A stretch of DNA of 64,000 bases from Methylobacter sp. S3L5C (GTDB lineage: Bacteria > Pseudomonadota > Gammaproteobacteria > Methylococcales > Methylomonadaceae). The stretch lies in NCBI RefSeq assembly GCF_022788635.1, contig NZ_CP076024.1, positions 4,007,503-4,071,502 of the forward strand, in the 5' to 3' direction. The position numbers and the translations under genes are program-made. Positions 19,511-29,184 of the stretch are shown piece by piece (the stretch's first letter is position 1; each line of letters opens with the position of its first letter). The notes beneath the pieces were generated by a model. It made no database searches, was not told the origin of the DNA, and was given only the letters and a program-made list of their open reading frames with translations.

Positions 19511-20108
19511 GCCATGCCTGTGAAACCTGCCAGAACGGTTAAGACTACGGATGAAATAAAGCAAGCCGTTGTCTACAGAGACGCGGGGTATAGTCTCGCT
19601 TCAATAGCGGCTAAAACATCTATAAGCCCGTCCACTTTGAAGCGCCATTTTTCAAAGCTGGGGACATCTAAGGGCGCTTTGACTTCTCAGGCGGTTAACG
19701 ATGCCAGATTAGAGTTATTGAATGATGGCGGATTTATATCAGACCTCAAGCAACAAATAGCTTCTTCATTGCTGGACGATCTGCAACAATCAAAGGATTT
19801 AAGGGAATCAATCGCAGTCTGTTTAAGCGAGTTGATGAACGATGCCAATGCAACAGCGGCTATGAAAGCGCGTTCGCTTGCCAGCTTATCAACTTCTTTG
19901 GTTCTAAGTCAAAAGATGATGCGCCTTACATTGCTTATCGATAAGCAAGAGGTGGAGCAATCAGAGTTGCCGAATTTATTTATCTCAGAGCTAACCGGTG
20001 ATGATATAGAGGTGATGCGGTAATTGTCAATGTAGTTGTCGCCTCGACGGTTAAATCTTACTCTGGTTTGTTTTCTAAATAATCACTTCCTTGGTAGCAT
20101 TTTTTTGT

Positions 20109-21137
20109 TTAGACCTTGTCTGGGTTAAGGTGGGCTGTCTGGATTTTTTCCCAATTACGGGAACTTCCAGTCCAGCGTTGCGGATGTTTAGCACGTGCTG
20201 CTTCGTAGACGACTTTACGGTTATCCAGAAGCTTGTCGTCCAAGCCTTCATGGCGTTGCGCTGGAGTAATAAACCGAATAGCGCTGTGACGATGCTCATG
20301 GTTGTACCATTCCACTAAGCTTGTGACCCACTGACGCGCTTCCGTAACATCGGCGAACGGCTTTAGCGGATAGTTAGGACGATATTTCAAGGTCTTAAAC
20401 AACGATTCTGAGTACGGATTATCGTTGCTAACCGATGGCCGACTAAACGAAGGCATGACACCCAGTTGTTGCAAGGTCGCCAGCATAGTCGATCCCTTCA
20501 TCGGACTGCCGTTGTCAGAATGCAGGATAAGCTGTTCTGCCTGTATCCCTTCACGATGACAGAGATCACGTAACAATTCGCCAGCCAAGGCGCTGTTTTC
20601 TTCTTCATACACCTGCCAACCGACGATCTTTCGGCTGAAAATATCAACAAATAGATACAGATAGAAAAACTGTCCACGGATCAGTGATGGCAGATAAGTA
20701 ATGTCCCAACTGTACAGTTGATTAGGTGCTGTAGCACATGCCGCGCGTGGCTTTGTTCGTGTTTGAGCCGGACGTTCGCTACGCCGATGGGTAAGCTGTT
20801 TTTCCTCGCGCAGGATGCGATAGAAGGTCGACTCAGACGCCAGATAGCTACCTTGGTCGGCCAGTCGTGGCACGATCTGACTCGGTGGCAGATGACCAAA
20901 TTCATCTGAATTAGCGACGATCAGCACCTCGGCACGCTCGATTGCTGTTAGTTTGTGTGGCGGTTGATAGTCACGCAAGGGGCGTTGATCGCAGTGAATC
21001 GTCTCACCTGTCTGCCAGCGTTGTAAGGTACGCTCACTAAGTCCTAATACTTCACAGGCTTTAGCTTGACGTGCTCCCGCAGTTACTGATTCATTAAGTA
21101 AAGCAATCACTTGTTCGCGCTCTTCGTGGCCAGTCAT
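20109..21137 (-). CDS. IS3-family transposase OrfB (DDE integrase core), copy 1
   Basis: The 342-residue protein has an N-terminal HTH (CEVLGLSERTLQRWQTGE) and an rve integrase core. The catalytic acids are visible as LYSWDITYLP, LILHSDNGSPM and NPYSESLFKTLK (D, D, E). Its ATG overlaps the orfA stop (ATGA), so translation is coupled and not produced by the usual -1 frameshift fusion. It appears full length. Confidence 0.92.
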   Translation of the reverse strand: MTGHEEREQVIALLNESVTAGARQAKACEVLGLSERTLQRWQTGETIHCDQRPLRDYQPPHKLTAIERAEVLIVANSDEFGHLPPSQIVPRLADQGSYLASESTFYRILREEKQLTHRRSERPAQTRTKPRAACATAPNQLYSWDITYLPSLIRGQFFYLYLFVDIFSRKIVGWQVYEEENSALAGELLRDLCHREGIQAEQLILHSDNGSPMKGSTMLATLQQLGVMPSFSRPSVSNDNPYSESLFKTLKYRPNYPLKPFADVTEARQWVTSLVEWYNHEHRHSAIRFITPAQRHEGLDDKLLDNRKVVYEAARAKHPQRWTGSSRNWEKIQTAHLNPDKV

Positions 21138-21634
21138 TCGACCTCTCCCCCCAAGAGCGCCCGGAACTTTTTTTGCAGTACCAACAGCGCTGCGGCTTCT
21201 GCTAAGGCTTTGTCTTTACGCAATAAATTGCGCTCAAGGCTTTGGACTTCTTCTTTCAATATACGCAGGACCCGCGCTTCTTCACGCTTGTCTACTAAGT
21301 CATCCTGGCGGCAGAAATCAGCTTTCCATTGTTCCAACTGATGAATAAAAACGCCGCGTTCACGACACCAGGCATTTAAGTCTTCACCGATCAAATTATA
21401 GGTTTTTTGTAAAGCAGTAAAGCGTTCTTCAGAGCTCCAATCTTCGGGACGCTTTGATTTTAGCGGTGCAAGTTTGACGTCCTGTTCCTTCTGTTTCATC
21501 CAAGCCTTCAAGGTTGTTAAATGGATATTCAATTCGTTTGCGACGGACTGAACTGATTGGTCATTACTACGATTGTATACTTTTACCAGGGCCTGCTCTC
21601 TGAAGCCTACTGAATACCTTTTATATTTTTTCAT
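21134..21634 (-). CDS. IS3-family OrfA DNA-binding protein, copy 1
   Basis: OrfA binds the IS ends. The 166-residue product starts MKKYKRYSVGFREQALVK and holds a HTH (NELNIHLTTLKAWMKQ) and a C-terminal coiled coil (LEEVQSLERN-type heptads ending LLRKDKALAEAAALL). I chose the ATG at 21634 over one four codons upstream because GAGAGTAGAA precedes it. Confidence 0.88.
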   Translation of the reverse strand: MKKYKRYSVGFREQALVKVYNRSNDQSVQSVANELNIHLTTLKAWMKQKEQDVKLAPLKSKRPEDWSSEERFTALQKTYNLIGEDLNAWCRERGVFIHQLEQWKADFCRQDDLVDKREEARVLRILKEEVQSLERNLLRKDKALAEAAALLVLQKKFRALLGGEVE

Positions 21635-21785
21635 TTCTACTCTCAAATTTTATTTTTTCTTAAAAGTTGAGGCGACAACTATTCTGACGCAGGGGGTGAT
21701 GCGGAAACAACAACTTGACGCTTATGGCATAGACTCAACAGACTGTATAGATTTGGAAGACAACGAGGTAATGGAAGAAGGTTGA

Positions 21786-22019
21786 TAGGTAGGTAAGCGT
21801 TGACTTAACGATGATCTTATAAAGACCCTACAAAAAGGGGGGTAGTCTTAGAAGGGAGGTTTAAACATCGGTGATCAAACCCCCTTTAACGGGTGGTGAT
21901 TTTGAGATTTCAAAATTCTGGGAAAAACATATACAAAAAAGCCGGTCATTACTGTGACTCTAATCACTAAACCGGCTTTATATCAGCAACCCTCCTACAG
22001 ACAGCAAGCATATTATATC
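21786..22019. other. Spacer inside the island
   Basis: The 234 bases hold a G-rich run near 21838 and an inverted repeat with AAAGCCGGT / ACCGGCTTT arms around 21940-21980 enclosing about 26 bases. The hairpin could be a terminator or part of a replication or transfer site; the sequence does not decide. Confidence 0.35.
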
Positions 22020-22490
22020 ATGAACACGACCACCGAATTAAGCACAATTTCAGACCAAAAAAGCGTAATTCCAACCCAAAAGTGGAACAGAGTAGAAAAA
22101 AGAAGATCAAGAAAAAGGAAAGAGTTAAAAGCCTGTATGCCAGAAGCGGCAAGGGCTACACTGTTTGACATGAAACGCGATATTGTTAACCCTGATTCTT
22201 TATCTGTAAGTAAAGCTTACACAGTTAATGCTACTAACCAAAGCCACTATAAAGAAACAAATATCAAAGTTTTCAAGCATTGCTTCTTTAAAGAAAACCA
22301 ACCGGAATACCCAAGACTTCCATCACTCCATAAACTTTTTGTAGCTCAGTTTATGTTAAATAATGCTTTGCCTGAAACAATAGACGATGCATTAGAGCAA
22401 CCAATATCAATACCTTTTGTCCTACGTTACAGCCTAGAACAGCAAGGACAGACCCAAAGACAAATAAATAAAAAAATTTGCCGCGTTCTA

Positions 22491-23311
22491 GGTTCTGTTG
22501 ACGTTTCACCTCAGCCATAAAAGCACCGAGGAAAATGATAGCATCCCCATGTAATTAATAGCTTTTTTCTCATATCGTGTAGCAATTCTGCGATAGTGCT
22601 TGAGCTTACCGAACATACATTCAATGGCATGCCGCTCCTTATAATGCCAATAATCGCACTCAATATCTTCTTTTCGGTTCGATTTAGGTGGGATAACCGC
22701 TTTTATTTCACGACTGGCTAACCACTCCCGCAACTCGTTCGTGTCGTAGGCTTTGTCTGCTAAAACGGCTGAAGCATTAACATTTTCCAATAAAGATATG
22801 GCTTGCTTGCATTCAGCCTCCTGCCCGCCTGTCAGGATAAATTTGATGGGCATGCCCAAGCCATCACAAAGCGCGTGAATCTTACAACCAAATCCACCTT
22901 TGGAGCGCCCAAGTGCTTCATTCTCAGCAGAACTATATGCCGCTCCAGCTGCGCAGGCATGTGCTCTAATAACTGAACCATCCATGGAAACATCTTGTAA
23001 ATCAGCGTCTTCAGCAAGATGACAGAGAATTTCACCCCATATGCCATTGATACACCAACGTGAAAAACGCTTGAAGATGCTATTCCATTTACCATACGTT
23101 GACGGTAATACACGCCACTGTGCTCCCGTACGTAATATCCACAAAATGGCATTAACAAACTGCCTGCAAATATCGGGTAAACCGATATGAACTCCAGGCA
23201 ATTTTTTTAAGCTTGCCAAAATACGAGTCCACTCTTCATCACTTAATGTTATCCGCTTCATTTCATTCAAAACGACTTATTCTACCGGATTGGTGAAACG
23301 TCAACAGAACC
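22491..23311 (-). mobile_element. IS5-family insertion sequence, copy 1 (821 bp)
   Basis: Perfect terminal inverted repeats GGTTCTGTTGACGTTTCACC bound the element, flanked by a TA target duplication as in the IS5 family, IS427-type group. The transposase is one uninterrupted frame. A copy with an identical protein and the same length lies at 47778-48598 in the opposite orientation. Confidence 0.93.
22506..23270 (-). CDS. IS5-family transposase, copy 1
   Basis: The 254-residue DDE transposase carries LQDVSMDGSVIRAH, SAVLADKAYDTNELR and ERHAIECMFGKLKHYRR, the three catalytic segments of the family. Full length and with no internal stop, it should be active. Confidence 0.93.
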   Translation of the reverse strand: MNEMKRITLSDEEWTRILASLKKLPGVHIGLPDICRQFVNAILWILRTGAQWRVLPSTYGKWNSIFKRFSRWCINGIWGEILCHLAEDADLQDVSMDGSVIRAHACAAGAAYSSAENEALGRSKGGFGCKIHALCDGLGMPIKFILTGGQEAECKQAISLLENVNASAVLADKAYDTNELREWLASREIKAVIPPKSNRKEDIECDYWHYKERHAIECMFGKLKHYRRIATRYEKKAINYMGMLSFSSVLLWLR

Positions 23312-23941
23312 TAACAGAAACATTAAACAGACCCCCTTTATTCTGGGTCTATCCTGAGCACGATGATAAGCAACCCGAAGTTTTAACGCACGTTAACGGT
23401 GAAATATTAATTTTCCATCACGAGTACAGAAAAGTTATAAAAGCTTTCCTGAAAATTCACGGAAAAAACAACCCTGACGGCACGATAAACAAAAACATAA
23501 AAGGCAATAGGATAATCAAGACATCAAGCGATGACAGCGAGGAAAACAACGCTGACGGCACGAAAAACAAAAAAATGCAGGGTAATAAGATAATCAAGAC
23601 ATCAAGCCATAACCGCAACCGGTGGGCGGTTAAAGTATCGCCATTCTACTCAATCTTTAACTGGGTTAGCTACTCAACAAAGCAACAAGTAAAGAGCCGT
23701 ACTCAGCACATGTTGGAGACCCCTAGAAAGCCGTACCAAGATAAAGATAAGCTGGGGTACATATCGGCGGAATTGAAGCGCCAGTCAACCAAATTTTACC
23801 AAGAAAATGTCCGGTAAAAAAAGACGATAAGTCACCACTGACTTACCGCAACCTATTGCTTTTCAATGAATTTTTACATTGCCGGCAACAAATAGTTTCT
23901 GCTACAGTAAGCCCTCTAAAAATCAAATCAGGCTTAAAAAA

Positions 23942-24115
23942 ATGAGAACCCAAATAATTACACTTGAAGACTTATGCAACATCTTGGAAGCGGCAACCAT
24001 TACCGCCACGATTGATCAGGGCTTTATGATAAGCCACACGATTGTGCATCCAGCCTTAGGCAAAGTCCAAACTGTGCAGGCAGATAATAATTGCCTTTTA
24101 ATTTCCCAGCCCTAA
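23942..24115 (+). CDS. Small hypothetical protein between the Rep-like gene and the integrase
   Basis: The ATG at 23942 gives a 57-residue product (MRTQIITLEDLCNILEAATI) with no recognisable domain or signal peptide. A longer frame exists from 23879, but the shorter start looks more protein-like. It ends four bases before the convergent integrase stop codon. Small genes beside integrases often encode excisionases, but no HTH is evident here. Confidence 0.4.
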   Translation: MRTQIITLEDLCNILEAATITATIDQGFMISHTIVHPALGKVQTVQADNNCLLISQP

Positions 24116-24118
24116 GCA

Positions 24119-25774
24119 TTAAGAAGTGTTAGACGGAAACGCCAAACCATAGTCTAACGCTTCAATGATGCCTTTTAGTTCCATTAAATTATTCCCACCG
24201 TCTCCGATTATATCAACATCAATATAATTGAGTGTTACGCTAAAGTCTTTACCGTTTTCGTCTGTTACTCCGCTACAATGTCCCACTATTGGCTGTATTC
24301 TACCCATTGCATCCATTCCACCAATACCGGAATTTTTCAGACCCAAAACAAGATGCGACATAAAAGACCCACGCAAGCAATGCATACCTAAAACATTTTT
24401 ACCTATTGTTTTGTCATCGTACAGACCAACGTTTTTTAAATGATTTCTAAAAAAAACGATAGCATCATAACTGGCTCTACCTAACTTGGGTTTAAAATCA
24501 TTAAAGATGCGATCATGCCCCAATGCCTTGACCCGATTAACATAATCCAGCAATCCACATTCAATCAGCTTTGAGTGAATCGGAACTTTACGTAAGCTAT
24601 GTTTATTCTTAGAGGATTTTATAAGCCCCTCACCGGAATCATCCTCAGTTAAGTTCAGATACCATAAACCGCTAACGCTATCCTTCAAAATATCGGTTTG
24701 TGGATTTAGCTGGCAAATCTCATTAACACGACCGCCTGTAAATAATCCCAACATAGGTAACCAGAATTTATGCGGCTCTTCAACAGCGTAGCCCCTCATA
24801 GTAACGCAACACATCAACCGCTCAATCTCATGACCCCATAACGCCCGCTGTTTGTTTTCACCTTTAGCCCGTAACCCTCCAAAGTCTTTATAGTTAATAT
24901 GCTCAACTGATAGGTTCAAATTGTAGGATGCATAGTTAGATTTTAGGAATCTAAAAAATTGTCTCGCAGCGCCAAGATAAGTTTGTTTAAAAGTCGTTGC
25001 ACCCATTAGTACAGCACCGGATTTTTCACACTCAACTATACGCTCCTGCAATGACAATTTGCCAAAAGCATCAGAGTGACCACCCCGACCACCAGGACAC
25101 TTAACAAGCAGTTTAAAAAAATTATTGACCGTATCTTGATTGATTAGCGTAATAGGAACATCACCGGCATAAGGGATAAATACATTTTTAAAAGATTCGA
25201 GCTTTGCCCTGCTCTTTAGATGACCCGCGAAAAATTCACCATAGACGACCGATAATAACGGGGCGTTACTATCTATCACCTTTTCATTAATTGGGACTTG
25301 CTTGGTAGATACGATGCTTGAAGAAGTTAGTTTATCAAAAGCATCCGCTTTGATTTTATAACTCAGTGCGTCCAACTCTTCACGATGCCTTATCATCAAT
25401 GCAAGATTATCATTCTGAAGATCATCAATCTTTATTGCTGTACGAACTTCACGACACATCGTATCAACAGCCTTTCGTTTGGCATTAAGTTTTAGCAAGC
25501 GGCTAGGCTCTTCATTCTCAAGGCTATCAAGTGCCTCACTCAACAACACATCATCAATGGATTTATTTTTTATCATTAGGTTATCAAGACATAAGAAAAG
25601 TTTTTTTGCCTCACCAGCAAGTTTATAAGCGGCTGGAATTGCATCTTTACGGTTTTGAGTGCGTAGGGATTGCGTAAACTCAGAAGTGTTTAGGATTAGG
25701 CGGAAACGTTCAGGAACAGACACGCGAAAATAGAGCGTGTTACCTCTTCGGTATAGGTGCGAAATTTTGGACAT
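24119..25774 (-). CDS. Tyrosine site-specific integrase
   Basis: The enzyme integrates or excises DNA through a tyrosine nucleophile. The 551-residue protein starts with an N-terminal segment typical of large integrases (MSKISHLYRRGNTLYFRVSV) and a long central helical region. The catalytic core is complete: LFTGGRVNEICQL (Arg), KHSLRKVPIH, GMHCLRGSFMSHL (HxxR), QPIVGHCSG (His) and SVTLNYIDVD (candidate Tyr). It is read towards the interior of the island and probably marks its right border. It is intact, while two neighbouring island genes are IS-split. Confidence 0.9.
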   Translation of the reverse strand: MSKISHLYRRGNTLYFRVSVPERFRLILNTSEFTQSLRTQNRKDAIPAAYKLAGEAKKLFLCLDNLMIKNKSIDDVLLSEALDSLENEEPSRLLKLNAKRKAVDTMCREVRTAIKIDDLQNDNLALMIRHREELDALSYKIKADAFDKLTSSSIVSTKQVPINEKVIDSNAPLLSVVYGEFFAGHLKSRAKLESFKNVFIPYAGDVPITLINQDTVNNFFKLLVKCPGGRGGHSDAFGKLSLQERIVECEKSGAVLMGATTFKQTYLGAARQFFRFLKSNYASYNLNLSVEHINYKDFGGLRAKGENKQRALWGHEIERLMCCVTMRGYAVEEPHKFWLPMLGLFTGGRVNEICQLNPQTDILKDSVSGLWYLNLTEDDSGEGLIKSSKNKHSLRKVPIHSKLIECGLLDYVNRVKALGHDRIFNDFKPKLGRASYDAIVFFRNHLKNVGLYDDKTIGKNVLGMHCLRGSFMSHLVLGLKNSGIGGMDAMGRIQPIVGHCSGVTDENGKDFSVTLNYIDVDIIGDGGNNLMELKGIIEALDYGLAFPSNTS

Positions 25775-25947
25775 TATAACAGCTCTTTTGTAACACGGTT
25801 TTGTAGCAAACCATGTAGAGCCTAAATAACGCGCGGATTGATAAACATGCTCAGAAATTATCTTTTAAAATCAACCGCCTTTAAAAACAGACCTTTTACA
25901 AAAGATAAATATCGTAAAAAAAGAAAGCATTAAAATCAGTCACTTAG

Positions 25948-26349
25948 CTAGGCATACAAACATTGAATATAAGCTATATCGAAACGCTGCTGTACAGTGT
26001 TCATAGAGCTGCCGGCAATACCTGTACCAACAAGACTGCCGGCTATTAAACCGCTACCGGCACCGATGGCAGCACCGCTCCCACCGCCGAAGGCTGCGCC
26101 TGCTGCTGCACCTAACGCTGTACCAACTACAGCACTGGTGACGCCACTTTTCACTCCGGCTTGATTGGCAGTAGTACCACCAACCTGAAAAGAAGCGTAT
26201 TGCTGACAAATAGCATCGTCGTTACGAAACTGCTCAAAAACCACACCAGTGCCGGGAAGCACCATAATACTTGGCCCATTGGGTAAACCGGCACAACCGC
26301 TGATGGCCAATATAATCGTGGCCAAAAACACGAGGGAAAAACGTAACAT
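25948..26349 (-). CDS. Glycine-zipper lipoprotein
   Basis: The 133-residue product has a lipobox (LAISGC, Cys19), so it should be an envelope lipoprotein. The C-terminal half is a glycine zipper (ALGAAAGAAFGGGSGAAIGA, GLIAGSLVGTGIAG) that would insert in or pack against a membrane, followed by an amphipathic end with a Cys. The region QQYASFQVGGTTANQAG is common to a family of uncharacterised proteins. It is the second gene of a two-gene unit with the Gly/Tyr/Pro-rich protein, 11 bases downstream, and has its own AGGAG ribosome site. Confidence 0.75.
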   Translation of the reverse strand: MLRFSLVFLATIILAISGCAGLPNGPSIMVLPGTGVVFEQFRNDDAICQQYASFQVGGTTANQAGVKSGVTSAVVGTALGAAAGAAFGGGSGAAIGAGSGLIAGSLVGTGIAGSSMNTVQQRFDIAYIQCLYA

Positions 26350-26360
26350 GAATAAACTCC

Positions 26361-26762
26361 TTAGCGAGGTGCAGGTGGTATCGGATTAACTTGTTGCCAG
26401 CCAAGAGGACATTCCTTAACATAAGGATAATAGCCTTCGGGGTTATTACAGTAATACCAGTAACCCGCCGGATATTGTTGCTGTTGAGGCGGTGGCGGAG
26501 GCTGCTGAATGTAAACTGGCGGCGTTACCGGTATGGTAATTACAGTTGGTGGATAATAAGGATACCGATTAGGGTAATAAGGGTAAATCGGCGCATTTAA
26601 ATAAAAGCTATAATTAGAACGACCGCCATAACCATAAGCACCGCCATATCCGCCCCCATAATGTCTACCATCATAACCATAGCCTCTTCCAGCCCATAAA
26701 GAGGGACTGGTTATCGATCCAAGCAAAACAATGACCCAATAGAGCACGGAAATTTTTTTCAT
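26361..26762 (-). CDS. Secreted Gly/Tyr/Pro-rich protein
   Basis: I chose the start at 26762 because GGAGG precedes it and a signal peptide follows (ISVLYWVIVLLGSITSPSLWA). An upstream ATG would add 21 unlikely residues. The mature part is low in complexity: a Gly/Tyr segment (GYGYDGRHYGGGYGGAYGYG), then Pro/Tyr repeats, then YWYYCNNPEGYYPYVKECPL with two Cys, which resembles a small C-terminal domain seen on such proteins. Function unknown; probably surface-exposed or periplasmic. The lipoprotein gene follows after 11 bases. Confidence 0.7.
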   Translation of the reverse strand: MKKISVLYWVIVLLGSITSPSLWAGRGYGYDGRHYGGGYGGAYGYGGRSNYSFYLNAPIYPYYPNRYPYYPPTVITIPVTPPVYIQQPPPPPQQQQYPAGYWYYCNNPEGYYPYVKECPLGWQQVNPIPPAPR

Positions 26763-26825
26763 ATAAGCCTCCATTCCGCTTAAGCAGAACGCATCAAAAA
26801 TGTGAATCCGACGAAATGACGCCAA

Positions 26826-27075
26826 AAAAGTTCAAGTTATAGCATTATGCCCTTGTTTTATAATCAGGGATTATTTATATCAATATTGAGATATAATTGC
26901 CCTCCTCCCTCGATTTAACGGCAATATTTTAAACAATTTTAAGTCATTGAAATGACGTTTTTTTATCTAAAGGCATCATAAATCTACTATTTATTCGAGA
27001 AAATAACTCGTTTATTTTTAATTGGTTAATATTTAATATGGCTCTGGTTTTTACATAATATGGTTGCTATAGGCC
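26826..27075. other. AT-rich spacer before the transposase graveyard
   Basis: This stretch should hold the promoter of the two-gene envelope unit. Nothing else is recognisable in it. Confidence 0.35.
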
Positions 27076-27158
27076 TTAAAATAAATCGAGTTATTCTATT
27101 CATTTATACTCTTTCTCTTGATGCCGGATGAAGTTTCGTACAGTGACCTCATCCCTGC
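27076..27158 (-). pseudogene. C-terminal fragment of an IS200-type TnpA
   Basis: The minus strand reads GRDEVTVRNFIRHQEKEY and ends in LDLF, the C-terminal signature of IS200/IS605 Y1 transposases, with an internal stop. The same DNA, less decayed, occurs at 57009-57424. Only about 28 codons remain. Confidence 0.6.
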
Positions 27159-27600
27159 TGATATGCCCAGAGGAAGCCAGCTTCAGTTACAGTGCCAGTT
27201 TCACAGTTTGCTTAAAACAATCCTTTAGAATTTGCCATGACCTTTTCTAAAATCGCTGAGCACTCGAAAATTAGAACAATTCATTTGCGCGATGAACATG
27301 AAGGATAAATCTTCTTGGCAGCGTTTTTCGGGAGCTGAAAACCCCTTGCCTGTAAGCAAATATCAGAGTCGCAACGATGAGCTTGGGATGATAGGCGTTC
27401 TGGCCTTTAACTCCATTAAGACTTTCAAGGCTAATCGTATCAAGCTGTTAAAACAGGTCGGCGTAAAGAAAACACTCGTGATCTTTTGGGAGTAAATCAA
27501 AAATATTAGTGGGAAACAACAGGTGTTGATTAAATTCAACCGGACTTGAGTTGAGTTGAAAGGAACTGACATGGCATAGCCCAATAGTATTAAACTTGTA
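27159..27600 (-). pseudogene. Decayed IS1182-type transposase fragment
   Basis: Across shifting minus-strand frames one reads FDLLPKDHECFLYADLF, then GQNAYHPKLIVATLIFAY and RQGVFSSRK, then KRCQEDLSFMFIAQMNC and SNFRVLSDFRKGHG. This order is the N-terminal part of IS1182-family transposases. Several stops and frameshifts are present. Its downstream end is fused directly to the IS200 TnpA fragment. Confidence 0.6.
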
Positions 27601-27689
27601 TCTATTATGCGATAAAAAATTGAAATTTATAATAAATTTACTATTTTCCATTAAATTGTTAAACGCTAATTCAAATTAAAAGTGGTCAA

Positions 27690-29150
27690 GTATTAGGCAA
27701 TACCTTCGCCAAAATTTAAGCCGCTCTCGCATGAATCCTGCCAATTTCTGCGGCTTGGAAGATACGGTCGTCGATTAAAAATGTGTCATCATTTTTGTCC
27801 AGCGAATTAATAATCCGCTGCGTGTATTTTCGGGCTCTGAAGATGGTTTTCAAATCCAGCATACTGCCCTTGTTGGTTCCCTCTATTTTTGCCGATAAAA
27901 GCGGTGAAAAAGTGACCATGAACAAGGAGAAGTTAGCCGCATTGTTGACTTGCGTTTCTTTGACATTCATAAAATCTCCCAACCCCCAATATTGCTTGGC
28001 ATCGCGGAAGTTAAACTCGATTTGAAACCGCAAAGCGTAGTAGCTGATCAATTTTTCACTGGCCAGTGTCAGGTCATCACTAAACAACAGTACCTTTGCG
28101 ATCCGTCCTGTTTTTAGGTTGGTCTTTACAATGATGGCGACATTGAGCAATTCAGGAAAGTTTTTGTGCCAAACGTGTACCTGATAGGTACACGTTTGAA
28201 TGCCTTTTTCCACGGCCTCCGATTTCCGATGCGCGTCCGTTAATGTTTCCAGTGTTAGTTTTTCACCGTATTTACGCGGCTTACCTTTTCCTGAATACTC
28301 GCCCGAGTAGGGCAAGTAAAGCGTTGAATCATGGCGTAGCTTGCAAATAAGGTGTAGCCCCGTTTGTATAACGGCTTGTAGGCCAGCATTGTTGCCCAGT
28401 GCGCCATCGTAAACAAAGTAGACGATTCCCAAATTCAACCCTATCAACGTTAATACCGCATTAATACAGGCTTGCAACTGTCGTTGAAAAGACCATAGTT
28501 TAACAACTTTCCGGTTTTTGTTAACACTGCCCTTAGGCCTGCCAGGTTTCGAGTTTTTTGGTTTAACGGCCTTGGGCGCACTGGTTTGAACATCGCCACG
28601 TACCAGCTATTCGGTGATTAAAGGGTAAGCCGTCCGTGTTTCGACAGATAACAATGACAGGTTTAAAAAACACAGCCCAGGCAATGGCTTGTTGTAAATC
28701 GAAGAAAAAAAACCCCTAAGCCATGCGTTTCTTTCCCTGATTTGGTCACCATGACCTCATCCCCAATCAGCAACCATATACCTTTAGTTTCCTGTGTATG
28801 TTGCTTTATGAGTTGTCAACGTAACGCTGACCACGCTATTTTTCTTTAAAAAAACGCTGTACCGTCCGATAGCTGCCATCCTTTTCAGTCCAACGCGACA
28901 AACTCAGCATGGTTACCCGCCCCGTCATCGACAGCATGGCTTCAATAAGCAGGGTCATCTGCTTTAGCGTGCAGGCTTTTAAATGTGGACTTACGGTATT
29001 TAGTATTGCTATGATTTCGTTCATGGTCAGTTTGGCTGCGAATGCTCTGTTAGAAGCGGTATTCTACCTTCTCTGACCTTTCTCCTTCCTCCGATATCTG
29101 TAAATTACTCATCCCAATTGGCGAAGGTATTGATTAGGGGCAAGTAATTT
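27690..29150 (-). mobile_element. Broken IS4/IS701-type insertion sequence
   Basis: Inverted repeats AATACCTTCGCCAA (27699-27712) and TTGGCGAAGGTATT (29119-29132) flank a broken transposase gene. The outer limits given here are approximate because no target duplication could be read. Confidence 0.65.
27716..29024 (-). pseudogene. DDE transposase, IS4/IS701 type, with frameshifts
   Basis: The N-terminal piece (28836-29024, ending TVQRFFKEK) and the C-terminal piece (27716-28477) are in different frames. The middle reads through frameshifts (WLLIGDEVMVTKSGKET, then KNSKPGRPKGSVNKNRK). The C-terminal piece contains YFVYDGALGNNAGLQ and ALRFQIEFNFRDAKQYWGL, the catalytic region. At least two frameshifts and one stop make it inactive. 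Confidence 0.75.
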
Positions 29151-29184
29151 ATGAGTTATTCTCGGACAGCTTCCTAGTACTCAG

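Larger units (their letters stand above)
20019..21696 (-). mobile_element. IS3-family insertion sequence, copy 1 (1678 bp)
   Basis: The element carries overlapping orfA and orfB and has related ends: CCCCCTGCGTCAGAATAG on one side and GGTAATTGTCAATGTAG on the other, both leading into AGTTGTCGCCTC. A 6-bp target duplication (TGATGC on the plus strand) flanks it. It interrupts the HTH gene of the island. Its two proteins are identical to those of copy 3 at 51872-53549, which lies in the opposite orientation. Confidence 0.9.
19514..21785 (+). pseudogene. HTH protein gene of the island, split by an IS3 element
   Basis: The 5' part (19514-20020, 169 codons) encodes a helix-turn-helix (YSLASIAAKTSISPSTLKRH) followed by a helical region. 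The 3' part resumes at 21705 after the IS and adds 26 codons ending NEVMEEG. Both junctions contain the target copy GTGATGCGG, and joining them in frame gives IEVMRKQQLDAYGIDSTD, so the ancestral protein had about 195 residues. The N-terminal HTH with a long helical tail recalls phage terminase small subunits or KfrA-like proteins, but I cannot choose between them. In its present form the protein would lose only its tail, ending at a TAA provided by the IS border. Confidence 0.7.
22020..23817 (+). pseudogene. Island protein, possibly a replication initiator, split by IS5
   Basis: The gene is cut in two by an IS5 copy. The halves (22020-22490 and 23314-23817) rejoin in frame after removal of the IS and one TA, giving KKICRVLTETLNRPPLF and a 324-residue protein. 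After the junction the motif EVLTHVNGEILIFHHEYR resembles the His-hydrophobe-His/Asn motif region of rolling-circle (HUH) Rep proteins and the inovirus Gp2 type, but only one of the expected histidines is clear. Two near-identical internal repeats (DGTINKNIKGNRIIKTSS and DGTKNKKMQGNKIIKTSS) follow. The C-terminal part is basic. Rep is a low-confidence call; the split itself is certain. Confidence 0.6.

Noticed and set aside
27292-27495. Plus-strand small gene
   Set aside because: The opposite strand reads as a decayed IS1182-type transposase, which explains the open frame.
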